Shown piece by piece: positions 33,274 through 42,873 of a stretch of DNA of 64,000 nucleotides. The DNA is from Clostridia bacterium (GTDB taxonomy: Bacteria > Bacillota > Clostridia > Oscillospirales > Acutalibacteraceae), in contig JAFQBX010000034.1 in the NCBI GenBank assembly GCA_017399535.1, positions 100,999-164,998 of the forward strand, written 5' to 3'. Positions within the stretch are counted from its first letter, which is position 1. Each line of letters starts with the position of its first letter. The position numbers were made by a program, and so were the translations under genes. The notes below the pieces were generated by a model. The model had not been told where the DNA came from, made no database searches, and was given only the letters and a program-made list of their open reading frames with translations.

Positions 33274-35496
33274 ATGTCATACGGCTCAACGAGATCAATG
33301 CGCCAGAGAGCGTTTACGATAGTTGTTATAATAACTGTTTTCTTATTTGGCGCATCGGGCATAAACCTGATCAAATACATGTTGATTGACTCGTCATTTT
33401 ATCAAAAAAAGGCGACAATGCAGCAGCTCCAAGACACCGAAATAGCGGCAAAACGCGGAGATATTTATGACAGAAATATGGAGGTCCTTGCAACAAGTGC
33501 GACTGCATATACCGTTTATATCACACCGCAGGATATAAAGAGTGACGACACCGCAAAGCTTATCGCAAAGGGTCTTTCCGAACTGCTCGATGTCGAGTAT
33601 GACAAGGTTTATAATGCCACAAAGAAATCAACCTATTACGAAAAGATAAAGACAAAGGTTGACCAAGCTCTCGCAAACAAGGTGAGAACATTTATCAGCG
33701 AAAACAAGCTCGGTGCAATAGTCGGCCTCGATGAAGGGTCAAAGCGCTATTACCCGAATGATAATTTAGCGTCAACCGTTCTCGGCTTTGTCGGCTCGGA
33801 TAATCAGGGACTAAACGGTCTCGAATCCTATTACGACGATACCCTCAAGGGTGTCCCCGGTCGAGTAATCGCGGCAAAGAATGCAACCGGAGCCGATATG
33901 CCTTTCAGCTACGAAAAGGTGGTAGATGCTCAGTCGGGCAATTCGCTCGTACTGACAATCGACAGCTACATTCAGTACGTTGCCGAAAAGTATCTCGAGG
34001 AAGCGGTTACCCAGTATTCCTGTAACGAGCGCGGATGCGTAATCGTTATGGACCCCAAAACAGGCGAAATTTACGCTATGGCGACCAAGCCGGACTACAA
34101 TCCGAATACGCCATTCACCATTTATGATAAAAAAACTGCCGATGCAATAGCCGAACTGACCGGTGAAGAAAAAACGAATGCTCTTTCCGCCGCTCAACAG
34201 AAGCAGTGGCGTAATAAGGTGATTTCCGACACCTATGAGCCCGGTTCGGTATTCAAAATTGTTACCGGTTCAGCCGCTTATGACGAGTCAAAGGTGTCAA
34301 AATCAAGCACCTTTAATTGCTCGGGTAAAATAAATATAGCAGGAACGACCTATAACTGTCATAAGCATTCGGGTCACGGACATCAGGACCTTGCCGATGC
34401 GTTCCAAAATTCCTGCAACCCTGCATTTATACAAATCGGTCAAATGCTCGGTACAGAGCTGTTCTTTAAATATTTCCAAGCATACGGACTTACCGAAAGA
34501 ACGGGAATTGACCTTCCCGGCGAAGCGACAACGACGGCAGGAATCAGCTATCACGATATCAGCACAATGTCCATCGTTGACCTTGCATCCGAGTCGTTCG
34601 GTCAGGGCTTTAACGTAACGCCGATTCAGCTTGCCACAGCGGTTTGTGCGTCGGTGAACGGCGGCTACTTGGTTGAGCCCCACGTCGTAAGGGAAATCAT
34701 TGATTCGGAAGGAAACACCATAAAAAAGATTGGCACAACAACAAAGCGTCAGGTAATTTCAGCCGAAACGAGCAAGGCGATTTGCTCATTTTTAGAGGGT
34801 GTAGTTACCGAGGGCTCGGGTAAAAACGCGTATGTTGCAGGTTATCGCGTCGGTGGTAAAACAGGAACGTCACAGAAATTGGCACAGAGTAATGCCGATG
34901 GCGTAAAGCGACTTGTTGCTTCATTCTGCGGTGTAGCACCGTGTGACGATGCCCAGCTCGTTTGCCTCGTTGTTCTCGACGAGCCGAATGCGCCGGTGGT
35001 TTACGGCGGTACACTTGCCGCTCCGGTAGCAGGTAAAATATTTAACGACGTGCTTCCTTACCTCGGAGTTGAAGCGATTTATACCGATGAGGAATTAAAG
35101 AAGATAGACATAGCAGTTCCTTCTGTTGCAGGCAAAACCGTCGAACAGGCAAAGAGAGAGCTTGAATCAAGCGGGATTTCGATAAAAACCGTCGGTAATG
35201 GCGAAAAGGTTATTCGTCAGTTGCCGTCGGCAGGACATCTCATTTCGCGTGGCGGAACGGTGGTACTTTATACCGACGACAGCGAAAACACAAAGGTTAC
35301 GGTACCCGATTTCAGCGGATATTCAATTTCGGGAGCGAATTCACTTGCAAGCGCAAATCAGCTTAATATAACCTTGTCGGGTGTAACCGGCGAAAACAGC
35401 GGAGCAACCGCTTACAGCCAGTCGATTGCTCCGGGAGAAAAGGTTGATATGGGAACAATAATTACAGTTAGTTTCAGGGTTTCAAGCACAGACTGA
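33274..35496 (+). CDS. Class B penicillin-binding protein with two PASTA domains (FtsI/SpoVD type)
   Basis: 740 residues; AAAGG precedes the ATG at 10 nt. TM anchor (about 13-34), PBP dimerisation domain starting RGDIYDRNMEVLA, transpeptidase domain with S325-V-F-K328, S380-C-N382 and K529-T-G531, then two PASTA repeats (about 610-672 and 673-737, beginning VPSVAGKTVEQAKREL and VTVPDFSGYSISGANSL). It crosslinks septal (FtsI) or spore cortex (SpoVD) peptidoglycan and pairs with a SEDS glycosyltransferase such as FtsW at 38050. As the only class B PBP in this cluster it may do the vegetative job; the SpoVD-like PASTA tail alone does not decide. Confidence 0.94.
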   Translation: MSYGSTRSMRQRAFTIVVIITVFLFGASGINLIKYMLIDSSFYQKKATMQQLQDTEIAAKRGDIYDRNMEVLATSATAYTVYITPQDIKSDDTAKLIAKGLSELLDVEYDKVYNATKKSTYYEKIKTKVDQALANKVRTFISENKLGAIVGLDEGSKRYYPNDNLASTVLGFVGSDNQGLNGLESYYDDTLKGVPGRVIAAKNATGADMPFSYEKVVDAQSGNSLVLTIDSYIQYVAEKYLEEAVTQYSCNERGCVIVMDPKTGEIYAMATKPDYNPNTPFTIYDKKTADAIAELTGEEKTNALSAAQQKQWRNKVISDTYEPGSVFKIVTGSAAYDESKVSKSSTFNCSGKINIAGTTYNCHKHSGHGHQDLADAFQNSCNPAFIQIGQMLGTELFFKYFQAYGLTERTGIDLPGEATTTAGISYHDISTMSIVDLASESFGQGFNVTPIQLATAVCASVNGGYLVEPHVVREIIDSEGNTIKKIGTTTKRQVISAETSKAICSFLEGVVTEGSGKNAYVAGYRVGGKTGTSQKLAQSNADGVKRLVASFCGVAPCDDAQLVCLVVLDEPNAPVVYGGTLAAPVAGKIFNDVLPYLGVEAIYTDEELKKIDIAVPSVAGKTVEQAKRELESSGISIKTVGNGEKVIRQLPSAGHLISRGGTVVLYTDDSENTKVTVPDFSGYSISGANSLASANQLNITLSGVTGENSGATAYSQSIAPGEKVDMGTIITVSFRVSSTD

Positions 35497-35517
35497 TTTA
35501 GTGAGAAAGGAAAAAAT

Positions 35518-36960
35518 ATGAAACTTAATGATTTTATCGGTTCGGTACCGAAGGAATTAGCAAATATTGAGCTTACGGGCATCACTAACGATTCGCGAAA
35601 TGTAAAGAGCGGATATTGCTTTGTCTGCATTGTCGGCAGTGCTTCTGACGGTCACGATTATGCGGAAAAAGCATTGCAAAACGGAGCATCGGTTATTATT
35701 ACCGAGCGCGACATCGGTATCAAAAATCAGTTGATTGTTGCCGATACTCATAAGGCGTATGCCGATGGTTGTGCCGCGTTTTTTGGCAATCCTGCCGATA
35801 AATTGAAGCTTATCGGCATCACCGGTACGAACGGAAAGACGACCGTAACCTATCTCGTCAAATCGGTGCTTGAACAGCTTGGCAAAAAGGTCGGCTTAAT
35901 CGGCACGATAAAGAATATGATTGGCGACATAGAGCTTGAAGCAAAGAATACCACCCCTGAGCCCTACGAGCTTCACGGACTTTTCAAGCAAATGGTGGAT
36001 AGCGGCTGTGAATACTGCGTTATGGAGGTTTCGTCACACGCTCTCGACCAAAAGCGAGTAAACGGTTTACACTTTGCCGTAGCCGGATTTACGAATATTT
36101 CACAGGACCACCTTGACTATCACGGCACGATGGAAAATTACGTCGGCGCAAAGAAAAAACTTTTTGAAATGTGCGACAGCGGCGTTTTCAATGCAGATGA
36201 CGAGTGCGTCGATATGCTTATGGAGAATATCCCGTGCAAAAAGGTGACCTATTCGGTTAACAATAGCGTGTCCGATTATATTGCAAAGGGTGTCGTTTGC
36301 CATTCCGACGGAGTGGTATTCGAGCTTATCGGCGACAGCGTAATCAACCGCATAAAGTTAAAAACACCCGGTAAATTCTCGGTATATAACGGACTTTGCG
36401 CCGCATCAATGGTAATGTCGCTCGGATTCAGTTTCGAAAGTGTTACTGCCGCTCTCAGCAAATCGACCGCCGTAAAGGGCAGGGCAGAGGTAGTGCCGAC
36501 AGGTCGCGATTTTACCGTAATCATCGACTATGCGCACACTCCTGACGGAATTATAAATATACTCTCGACAATGCGCGAAATTAAAAAAGGCCGACTTGTA
36601 GCCCTGTTTGGTTGCGGCGGAGACAGAGACAGAACTAAGCGTCCGCTCATGGCAGCGGCAACCGCCAAACTTGCCGATTTTGTAATAATTACGAGCGATA
36701 ATCCCCGTTCTGAAAAGCCCGAAAGCATCATCGACGATATTGTGGTAGGAATGAACGGCTTTGACGTACCGTATGAAGTCATTGTCAATCGCGCTGATGC
36801 AATTAACTGGGCGATAAAAAATGCAAAAACCGACGACCTTATCGTCCTCATGGGCAAGGGACACGAAACCTATCAAATACTTGCTGACAAGACAATTCAT
36901 TTTGACGAACGTGAGGTAGTCGCACAGGCACTTTCCTCTCTCGACAATATCGGCGAATAA
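35518..36960 (+). CDS. murE: UDP-N-acetylmuramoyl-tripeptide synthetase, meso-DAP type
   Basis: 480 residues. Mur ligase motifs: ITGTNGKTTVTYLV (P-loop), EVSSHALDQKRV (carbamylated-Lys/His region), TNISQDHLDYHG, IIDYAHTPDGI and FGCGGDRDRTKRP. The specificity box reads SDNPRSEKP; the DNPR sequence is typical of enzymes adding meso-diaminopimelate rather than lysine. It adds the third stem residue in the cytoplasm. Spacing to the PBP gene is 21 bp. murF does not follow, unlike most clusters. Confidence 0.96.
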   Translation: MKLNDFIGSVPKELANIELTGITNDSRNVKSGYCFVCIVGSASDGHDYAEKALQNGASVIITERDIGIKNQLIVADTHKAYADGCAAFFGNPADKLKLIGITGTNGKTTVTYLVKSVLEQLGKKVGLIGTIKNMIGDIELEAKNTTPEPYELHGLFKQMVDSGCEYCVMEVSSHALDQKRVNGLHFAVAGFTNISQDHLDYHGTMENYVGAKKKLFEMCDSGVFNADDECVDMLMENIPCKKVTYSVNNSVSDYIAKGVVCHSDGVVFELIGDSVINRIKLKTPGKFSVYNGLCAASMVMSLGFSFESVTAALSKSTAVKGRAEVVPTGRDFTVIIDYAHTPDGIINILSTMREIKKGRLVALFGCGGDRDRTKRPLMAAATAKLADFVIITSDNPRSEKPESIIDDIVVGMNGFDVPYEVIVNRADAINWAIKNAKTDDLIVLMGKGHETYQILADKTIHFDEREVVAQALSSLDNIGE

Positions 36961-36981
36961 AAAAATCAAGAGGTGTACTAA

Positions 36982-38010
36982 ATGTTTGGAGTTTTAACAG
37001 CGATTGCGGCAATAATAGCATTTGCGGCAACCTTTTTACTCGGCTATGTGATAATTCCCCTTATGCACAAGCTGAAATACGGTCAGACGATACTCGACAT
37101 CGGACCGAAATGGCATAAAAATAAGCAAGGCACCCCTACAATGGGCGGAATAATGTTCATCATAGGAATTTGTCTTGCACTGCTGTCAACCATGCCGCTT
37201 ATCAATCTGCTCGGCAGCGACAGAATGGTCGCCCAGCTTGATAACGCCTACTATTTAACCTCGTTTATTTCGGCGATTGCACTCGCTCTTTCTATGGCGG
37301 CAATCGGCTTTATCGACGATTATATTAAGGTTGTAAAAAAGCGCAATTTAGGACTTACCGCAAAGCAAAAAACATTTTTACAGCTTTTTGTTTGTGCCGC
37401 GTATCTTACATCAATGTACCTCGGCGGAATGACCTTTACGCGAATTCCGTTTATCGGTACGGTGGATATTACGAGCGGATTTGGACTTGTTTTCTGGCCG
37501 ATCGCACTCGTATTTATCTACGGATTTACTAATGCAGTAAACCTGACCGACGGAGTAGACGGACTCGCATCATCGGTCACAATCGTTGCGGCAATCTTCT
37601 TTGCCTTTATATCGGTGCTGTCTAGCGTCAATAATGCTCTTTCGGGCTATCTTTCGGTAGTTTTCGCCGCCGCACTTCTCGGCTTCCTTATTTGGAATAA
37701 GCATCCTGCAAAGGTGTTTATGGGTGATACCGGCTCAATGTTCCTCGGCGGAATGGTCGTAGGACTCGTATTTATGCTCGAATATCCGATTTTACTTATG
37801 CTTATCGGCATCGTTTATCTTTGCGAAGCGATGAGCGTCGTTATCCAGGTAGCATATTTTAAGAAAACAAAAAAGCGCCTTTTCAAAATGAGCCCGATTC
37901 ATCATCATTATGAATTAAGCGGCTGGGGCGAAGTAAAAATTGATTTAATATTCTCATTAGTTGGAGCGGTCGGTGGACTTGTTTCAATGACACTGATAGT
38001 CTTTGGTTAA
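36982..38010 (+). CDS. mraY: Phospho-N-acetylmuramoyl-pentapeptide transferase
   Basis: 342 residues, about ten TM helices. Signatures: KWHKNKQGTPTMGGIMF, IGFIDDYIKVVKKRNLGL (D-D-D/Y metal site), NLTDGVDGLAS and the MSPIHHHYELSGWGE histidine loop. It transfers phospho-MurNAc-pentapeptide to undecaprenyl phosphate to form lipid I. It sits directly after murE, with murF missing from between them. Confidence 0.97.
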   Translation: MFGVLTAIAAIIAFAATFLLGYVIIPLMHKLKYGQTILDIGPKWHKNKQGTPTMGGIMFIIGICLALLSTMPLINLLGSDRMVAQLDNAYYLTSFISAIALALSMAAIGFIDDYIKVVKKRNLGLTAKQKTFLQLFVCAAYLTSMYLGGMTFTRIPFIGTVDITSGFGLVFWPIALVFIYGFTNAVNLTDGVDGLASSVTIVAAIFFAFISVLSSVNNALSGYLSVVFAAALLGFLIWNKHPAKVFMGDTGSMFLGGMVVGLVFMLEYPILLMLIGIVYLCEAMSVVIQVAYFKKTKKRLFKMSPIHHHYELSGWGEVKIDLIFSLVGAVGGLVSMTLIVFG

Positions 38011-38049
38011 ATATTCAAAACAAGCGAATTCATTTAAGCAGGTGAAAAA

Positions 38050-39306
38050 ATGACACAAAAATATGATTTTGATAGCTTTATGGGTAAATCAAAAAGGGAA
38101 GATATTACCCAAAAGCCGAATACATCAAATAATCATAAATCAGCCGAACCTGTCAGCCGCAGAAGTGTAAAAAGCGGCGGACCTATTGGCTTTTGGCAAA
38201 ACGGAAAGATTGATATCACCTTCCTTTCGCTCGTACTGATTTTAATGTCGGTGGGCTTAATTTGTCTTTTTTCATCGAGCTATGCATTCGCACTTTCAAA
38301 CTATAATGACTCCTATCATTTTATAAAAAAACAGGCGATTTTCACCGTAATCGGTATTGGATTTATGCTCTTTTTATCAAAGGTGAATTATCATATTTAC
38401 AGGAGATTTGCCTGGGTAATTTATTTTGCAACGGTCGCTATGCTGATTATAGTATTACTTTTGCCGCCGATGAGCGAGGACCTTAATTTCCATAGGTGGC
38501 TGTATATCGGCTCGTTCAGCTTTCAGCCGTCCGAAATTGCAAAGTTCTCGATAGTTTTACTTTTTGCTCATTTGATTTCAAAGTATTACAATACGCAAAT
38601 GAAGGATTTCAAGTTTGGCGTATTGAAGCTCGGCGGTTTGCTTGTGGTTTTCTGTGGCTTGGTCGTAGTCGAAACCCATCTTTCAGCAACCCTGCTTATT
38701 TTTGCTATCGGCGCATCCTTAATGGTAATCGGCGGAATAAAGCTGAGATACGTATTTGGCGCAATCGGCGTTGCAGTTACGGGCGCCGTTACTGCGGTGC
38801 TAACCGGACTCGTCGGCTACGGAAACGACCGAATCACTTCCTGGCTTGACCCATGGTCTGACGAAAGAGGAGTCGGCTGGCAGATTATTCAGTCGCTTAT
38901 TTCAATCGGTAGCGGCGGCTTTTTCGGTCGAGGACTCGGAGAATCGCGTCAGAAATATTTGTGGGTGCCCGAGCCGCATAACGACTTTATCTTTGCAATT
39001 ACCTGCGAGGAGCTCGGATTCGTTGGCGCAATTGTAATAATCGGCTTGTTTATCGCTCTCGTTTGGCGCGGATTTATAATCGCTATGAGAGCACCCGACA
39101 AGTTTGGCGCATTGATGGCAATTGGACTTACCTTACAGGTTGGCTTCCAGGCGGCGCTTAACATTATGGTTGTAACAAATACAATCCCCAATACAGGCAT
39201 CAGTCTTCCGTTTTTCAGCTATGGCGGAACGGCGCTTGTAATGCTTTTGGCTCAAATGGGAATTGTTTTATCAATATCACGAGCAAGCTCGGTAACTAAG
39301 GTATAA
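38050..39306 (+). CDS. ftsW: SEDS-family peptidoglycan glycosyltransferase FtsW
   Basis: 418 residues with a polar N-terminal tail of about 55 residues and ten TM helices. SEDS hallmarks: FHRWLYIGSFSFQPSEIAK (with the R/P/S-E pattern), LVVVETHLSATLLIF, WQIIQSLISIGSGGFFGRGLGESRQKY, and PNTGISLPFFSYGGTALV. It polymerises lipid II at the septum together with the class B PBP at 33274. murD, which usually precedes it, is absent. Confidence 0.96.
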   Translation: MTQKYDFDSFMGKSKREDITQKPNTSNNHKSAEPVSRRSVKSGGPIGFWQNGKIDITFLSLVLILMSVGLICLFSSSYAFALSNYNDSYHFIKKQAIFTVIGIGFMLFLSKVNYHIYRRFAWVIYFATVAMLIIVLLLPPMSEDLNFHRWLYIGSFSFQPSEIAKFSIVLLFAHLISKYYNTQMKDFKFGVLKLGGLLVVFCGLVVVETHLSATLLIFAIGASLMVIGGIKLRYVFGAIGVAVTGAVTAVLTGLVGYGNDRITSWLDPWSDERGVGWQIIQSLISIGSGGFFGRGLGESRQKYLWVPEPHNDFIFAITCEELGFVGAIVIIGLFIALVWRGFIIAMRAPDKFGALMAIGLTLQVGFQAALNIMVVTNTIPNTGISLPFFSYGGTALVMLLAQMGIVLSISRASSVTKV

Positions 39307-39318
39307 GAGGGGATATAA

Positions 39319-40443
39319 ATGAAGGTATTATTCGCAGGCGGCGGTACGGCAGGACACATAAATCCCGCAATAGCCGTTGCCGGATATATAAAGGAAAAAC
39401 AGCCCGATGCCGAGCTGTGTTATATTGGCAAAAAGGGCGGTATGGAAGCCCGTCTCGTTCCCAATGCAGGAATTGAATTTCATTCAATCGACGTCGAGGG
39501 CATTCAGCGTAAGCTCAGTTTTACTAACATAAAGCGCAATATTTCTGCCCTTTCAAAACTTGCTATGGCGTCGCACAATGCGAAAAAGTTACTACTCGAA
39601 CTTAAACCCGACGTAGTAATGGGTACAGGCGGATATGTTAGCGGCCCCGTTCTTCGCCAGGCGGCAAAACTCGGTATAAAATGCTGTATTCACGAGCAGA
39701 ACGCCTTTGCCGGCGTTGCTAATAAAATGCTTGCACCAAAAATGGATGCAGTTATGCTTGCCATGCCCGAGGCGGAAAAATATTTTGACAGTAAAAATAA
39801 GCCGATTGTCACCGGAAACCCCGTCAGAACATCGGTTATCAATATGGAAAAAGAAACGGCACGCAAAATGCTCAATCTCGACGACCGCCCGATGATACTT
39901 TCCTTTGGCGGCTCACTCGGTGCACGTCGCATCAACGAAACTGTTGCCGATGTAATGAAATGGCATTGGCATAGCGGCGAGATTGTCCACTATCACGCCA
40001 CGGGCAAGTTTGGAACCGAGCTTATGCCTCGTCTTTTGAACGAAAAGGGCGTCGATATGAACGCCGAAAACATTCGCGTTATCGAATACATTGATAATAT
40101 GGATGTGCTTCTCGCAGCAGCCGACCTTGTCATTTGCCGCTCGGGCGCAATTACAATCAGCGAACTCGCAATTCAGGGTAAGCCGGCGGTTCTTATTCCT
40201 TCGCCCAACGTAGCTGAAAATCACCAGTATCATAATGCGATGACCCTCGTATCAAAGGGTGCCGCCGCAATTATTGAAGAAAAGGATTTGACAGGCGAAA
40301 AGCTGACCGAGGTTGTAAGCGAGCTGATTACCGATAAAGAAAAGCTCGACACAATGAGCAAAAACGCAAAAAAATGCGCCATCGTTGACACAAACGAGCG
40401 CATCTATAAGGTAATTACCGACCTCTATTCATCAATAAAGTAG
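39319..40443 (+). CDS. murG: UDP-GlcNAc:lipid I N-acetylglucosaminyltransferase
   Basis: 374 residues, GT-B fold: N-terminal FAGGGTAGHINPA, GTGGYVSGPVLRQAA, HEQNAFAGVANKM, SFGGSLGARRIN, and RSGAITISELAIQGKPAVLIP with the UDP-GlcNAc site. Membrane-associated on the cytoplasmic face; makes lipid II from lipid I. It begins 12 bp after ftsW. Confidence 0.97.
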   Translation: MKVLFAGGGTAGHINPAIAVAGYIKEKQPDAELCYIGKKGGMEARLVPNAGIEFHSIDVEGIQRKLSFTNIKRNISALSKLAMASHNAKKLLLELKPDVVMGTGGYVSGPVLRQAAKLGIKCCIHEQNAFAGVANKMLAPKMDAVMLAMPEAEKYFDSKNKPIVTGNPVRTSVINMEKETARKMLNLDDRPMILSFGGSLGARRINETVADVMKWHWHSGEIVHYHATGKFGTELMPRLLNEKGVDMNAENIRVIEYIDNMDVLLAAADLVICRSGAITISELAIQGKPAVLIPSPNVAENHQYHNAMTLVSKGAAAIIEEKDLTGEKLTEVVSELITDKEKLDTMSKNAKKCAIVDTNERIYKVITDLYSSIK

Positions 40444-40502
40444 CACTTTGAATTTTACCGCATAAACTGACCTTGAATGATATTTAAGGGGAGTGCGGTA
40501 AA

Positions 40503-41774
40503 GTGACAGAGTATCATATAAAGGGAAATAACGCCTTATTCGGCGAATTGAATTTGCAAGGGTCAAAAAATGCGTCCTTGCCGATTTTGGCGGCAACGCT
40601 TTTAACATCCTCTCGTTCGGTTATACATAATTGCCCTGATTTAAGCGACGTTCACCAAAGCATAAAAATACTTTCATCTCTCGGCTGTGAATGCAGCTTT
40701 GAGAATAATACTGCTATTATTGATTCGACTAATGCCGATGGAGTAATGATTGATGACGAGCTTATGACATCGATGCGCTCGTCGATAATCTATCTTGGAG
40801 CCGTCCTAGCCCGAAACAATAGAGCGATTTTATCCTATCCTGGTGGCTGTGAGCTTGGTCCTCGACCTATTGACCTGCATCTTTCGGCGATAAGAAGGAT
40901 GGGAGCCGAAATAGATGATACGAGAGGGCATATCGAATGCTTGACCGAAAACGGACTTGTCGGCTGTGAAATTGTTTTGCCGATAGCGTCGGTCGGCGCA
41001 ACCGAAAATATTATCCTTGCCGCGTCTTTGGCAAGGGGCAGAACTATAATCAGAAATGCCGCAAAGGAACCCGAAATTGTCGACCTCGCCAACTTTTTAA
41101 ACAGTTGTGGCGCTAAAATCAGCGGTGCAGGTGAGGTAACCATCATAATTGACGGAGTAAAAAAACTTCACAGTGCTGAATATTCGGTGCAACCCGATAG
41201 AATTGCCGCCGCAACCTATCTTTGCGCAGCCGCGGCAACGGGCGGAAGGGTGAGAATAAAAAACGTAGTTTCATCTCATTTGCTTCCCGTTTTGCAGTAT
41301 TATTCAAATGCAGGGTGCAAAATGATTATAGGTGAGTCAATCATTGAGCTTACCGCACCGAAGAAACTGACTCCGGTTGGCACAATAAAGACACGCGAAT
41401 ATCCCGGTTTTCCGACCGATGCACAGCCGCTTTTCCTTGCGATGTCGTCGGTTGCGAAAGGAACGTCGGTTTTTGAGGAGAATATTTTCAATTCCCGATA
41501 CAGATATGTCGACGGGCTGAATAAACTCGGTGCAAATATATCCGTTCACGATTCGGTCGCGGTTGTAAAAGGCAAAGATTCGCTTTACGGGGCAAAGGTG
41601 GATGTTACCGATTTGCGAGGCGGAGCCGCTTTGATTATCGGTGGACTTTGTGCAAGGGGTAAAACCATAGTTACCGATTCAGGTCACGTTTCGCGCGGCT
41701 ACGAAAAAATTTCAGAGAATTTATCAAATCTAGGAGCAGAAATCACGAGGTATCAATATGAACGAAAGACCTAA
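40503..41774 (+). CDS. murA: UDP-N-acetylglucosamine 1-carboxyvinyltransferase
   Basis: 423 residues from GTG 40503 (GGGGAG 9-10 nt upstream). LQGSKNASLPILAATLL, the fosfomycin-target cysteine in PGGCELGPRPIDLH, SVGATENIILAA, REYPGFPTDAQPLFLAM and DLRGGAALIIGGL are the enolpyruvyl transferase blocks. First committed step of peptidoglycan synthesis. Its 3' end overlaps ftsQ by 17 bp. In many Clostridia murA sits in exactly this place before ftsQ. Confidence 0.96.
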   Translation: MTEYHIKGNNALFGELNLQGSKNASLPILAATLLTSSRSVIHNCPDLSDVHQSIKILSSLGCECSFENNTAIIDSTNADGVMIDDELMTSMRSSIIYLGAVLARNNRAILSYPGGCELGPRPIDLHLSAIRRMGAEIDDTRGHIECLTENGLVGCEIVLPIASVGATENIILAASLARGRTIIRNAAKEPEIVDLANFLNSCGAKISGAGEVTIIIDGVKKLHSAEYSVQPDRIAAATYLCAAAATGGRVRIKNVVSSHLLPVLQYYSNAGCKMIIGESIIELTAPKKLTPVGTIKTREYPGFPTDAQPLFLAMSSVAKGTSVFEENIFNSRYRYVDGLNKLGANISVHDSVAVVKGKDSLYGAKVDVTDLRGGAALIIGGLCARGKTIVTDSGHVSRGYEKISENLSNLGAEITRYQYERKT

Positions 41775-42621
41775 TGGAAACGTTAGAAAAAAGCAGGTTA
41801 GAAATAAATCAAGACGTAACAAAAACGGCTCAAATATTCTTATTTACACATTTTTGACCATAACGCTGATTTCGGTAATGGTAGTGTTGTCGCTTACCGT
41901 GTTTTTTAAAGCGTCAGAAATTAATGTCGTCGGATTGGGCGAAAGGTATTCAAAGGCGGATATAATTTCTGCCGCAGGCCTGAATATTGGTGACAATCTC
42001 TTTTTGACCGACAGCGATGATGTCGAGCGAAGCATCGAGAAAAAGTTGCCATATATTATAGACGCACAGCTTAGCAAGAAATTTCCCTCCACCTTTAAAC
42101 TCACAGTAAAGGAAACCGAGCCCGACAGAATATATGGCGTAGGGAAGGATATGTATGCTCTCTGCAAGGGTGAAAAGGTGCTCGAAATTATCGACGAGTA
42201 TATCAGCAGTTACACATATTACGATATTCCTGTAAAGGAAGCAAAAGCAGGAGAAAATATTGCAATAGATAACGAAATTTCCGAAATCTATAACGAGCTT
42301 GAAAAGGCAATCAGTGAAAGTAAACTTAATAATATTACAGCCATAAGTTTTAAGAATAAGGTTGATATAAAACTAATCTTTGATAATCGCCTTTTGCTTG
42401 AAATTGGTACGACAGAAAATATAAAGGAAAAGTTAGCAACTGCGTCGGAGGTAATTGACCGTGTAATGTCAAAACACGGTGACGAAGTAGAGGGTAGCAT
42501 TAACCTGAAATATCTCGTTGATAATAATACAGAAACATATTTTACACAGGAACCAATTTCAGATTTTAATATTATACCCGAAACAGATACAAATACTGAA
42601 AACTTAATCGATTCACAATGA
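41758..42621 (+). CDS. ftsQ: Cell division protein FtsQ/DivIB
   Basis: 287 residues. Basic cytoplasmic tail (about 1-28, KKQVRNKSRRNKNGS), one TM helix (about 29-51), a POTRA domain (ASEINVVGLGERYSKADIISAAGL...) and a beta domain (KFPSTFKLTVKETEPDRIYGV...). Part of the divisome FtsQLB complex. It overlaps the end of murA and is followed by a 14-bp perfect inverted repeat. Confidence 0.9.
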   Translation: MNERPNGNVRKKQVRNKSRRNKNGSNILIYTFLTITLISVMVVLSLTVFFKASEINVVGLGERYSKADIISAAGLNIGDNLFLTDSDDVERSIEKKLPYIIDAQLSKKFPSTFKLTVKETEPDRIYGVGKDMYALCKGEKVLEIIDEYISSYTYYDIPVKEAKAGENIAIDNEISEIYNELEKAISESKLNNITAISFKNKVDIKLIFDNRLLLEIGTTENIKEKLATASEVIDRVMSKHGDEVEGSINLKYLVDNNTETYFTQEPISDFNIIPETDTNTENLIDSQ

Positions 42622-42667
42622 GAACTTTTAACAAGATTTTAAAAACTTGTTAAAAGTTCATTAGAAC
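42622..42667 (+). promoter_or_regulatory. Perfect inverted repeat after ftsQ plus first GTTCNTTAGAAC box
   Basis: GAACTTTTAACAAG (42622-42635) pairs with CTTGTTAAAAGTTC (42646-42659); no U-run follows. Overlapping it is GTTCATTAGAAC (42656-42667), which recurs as GTTCGTTAGAAC at 42812-42823. It may be a terminator lacking a U-tract or a regulator site for ftsZ. Confidence 0.5.
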
Positions 42668-42750
42668 TCTAAATTTAGCAAATATTGATAAAATAAGGAA
42701 GAAACAGCGAAAAAAACGTCAAAAATTCTATTTTATTTTAATATAATGTA

Positions 42751-42823
42751 TTGAAAAATTATTTTAGATATGATATTATATAACCAAATGTGACAGATTA
42801 CTGTCATAAAAGTTCGTTAGAAC
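42751..42823 (+). promoter_or_regulatory. ftsZ promoter with operator-like palindromes
   Basis: TTGAAA (42751-42756), a 17-nt spacer, TATTAT (42774-42779). Just downstream, at the expected start of transcription, are a 6-4-6 palindrome TGACAGATTACTGTCA (42791-42806) and GTTCGTTAGAAC (42812-42823). Confidence 0.7.
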
Positions 42824-42873
42824 CTGTTAAAAAATCAAAGATTATATATCAAAAAAACGGGAGGACAAAAACT

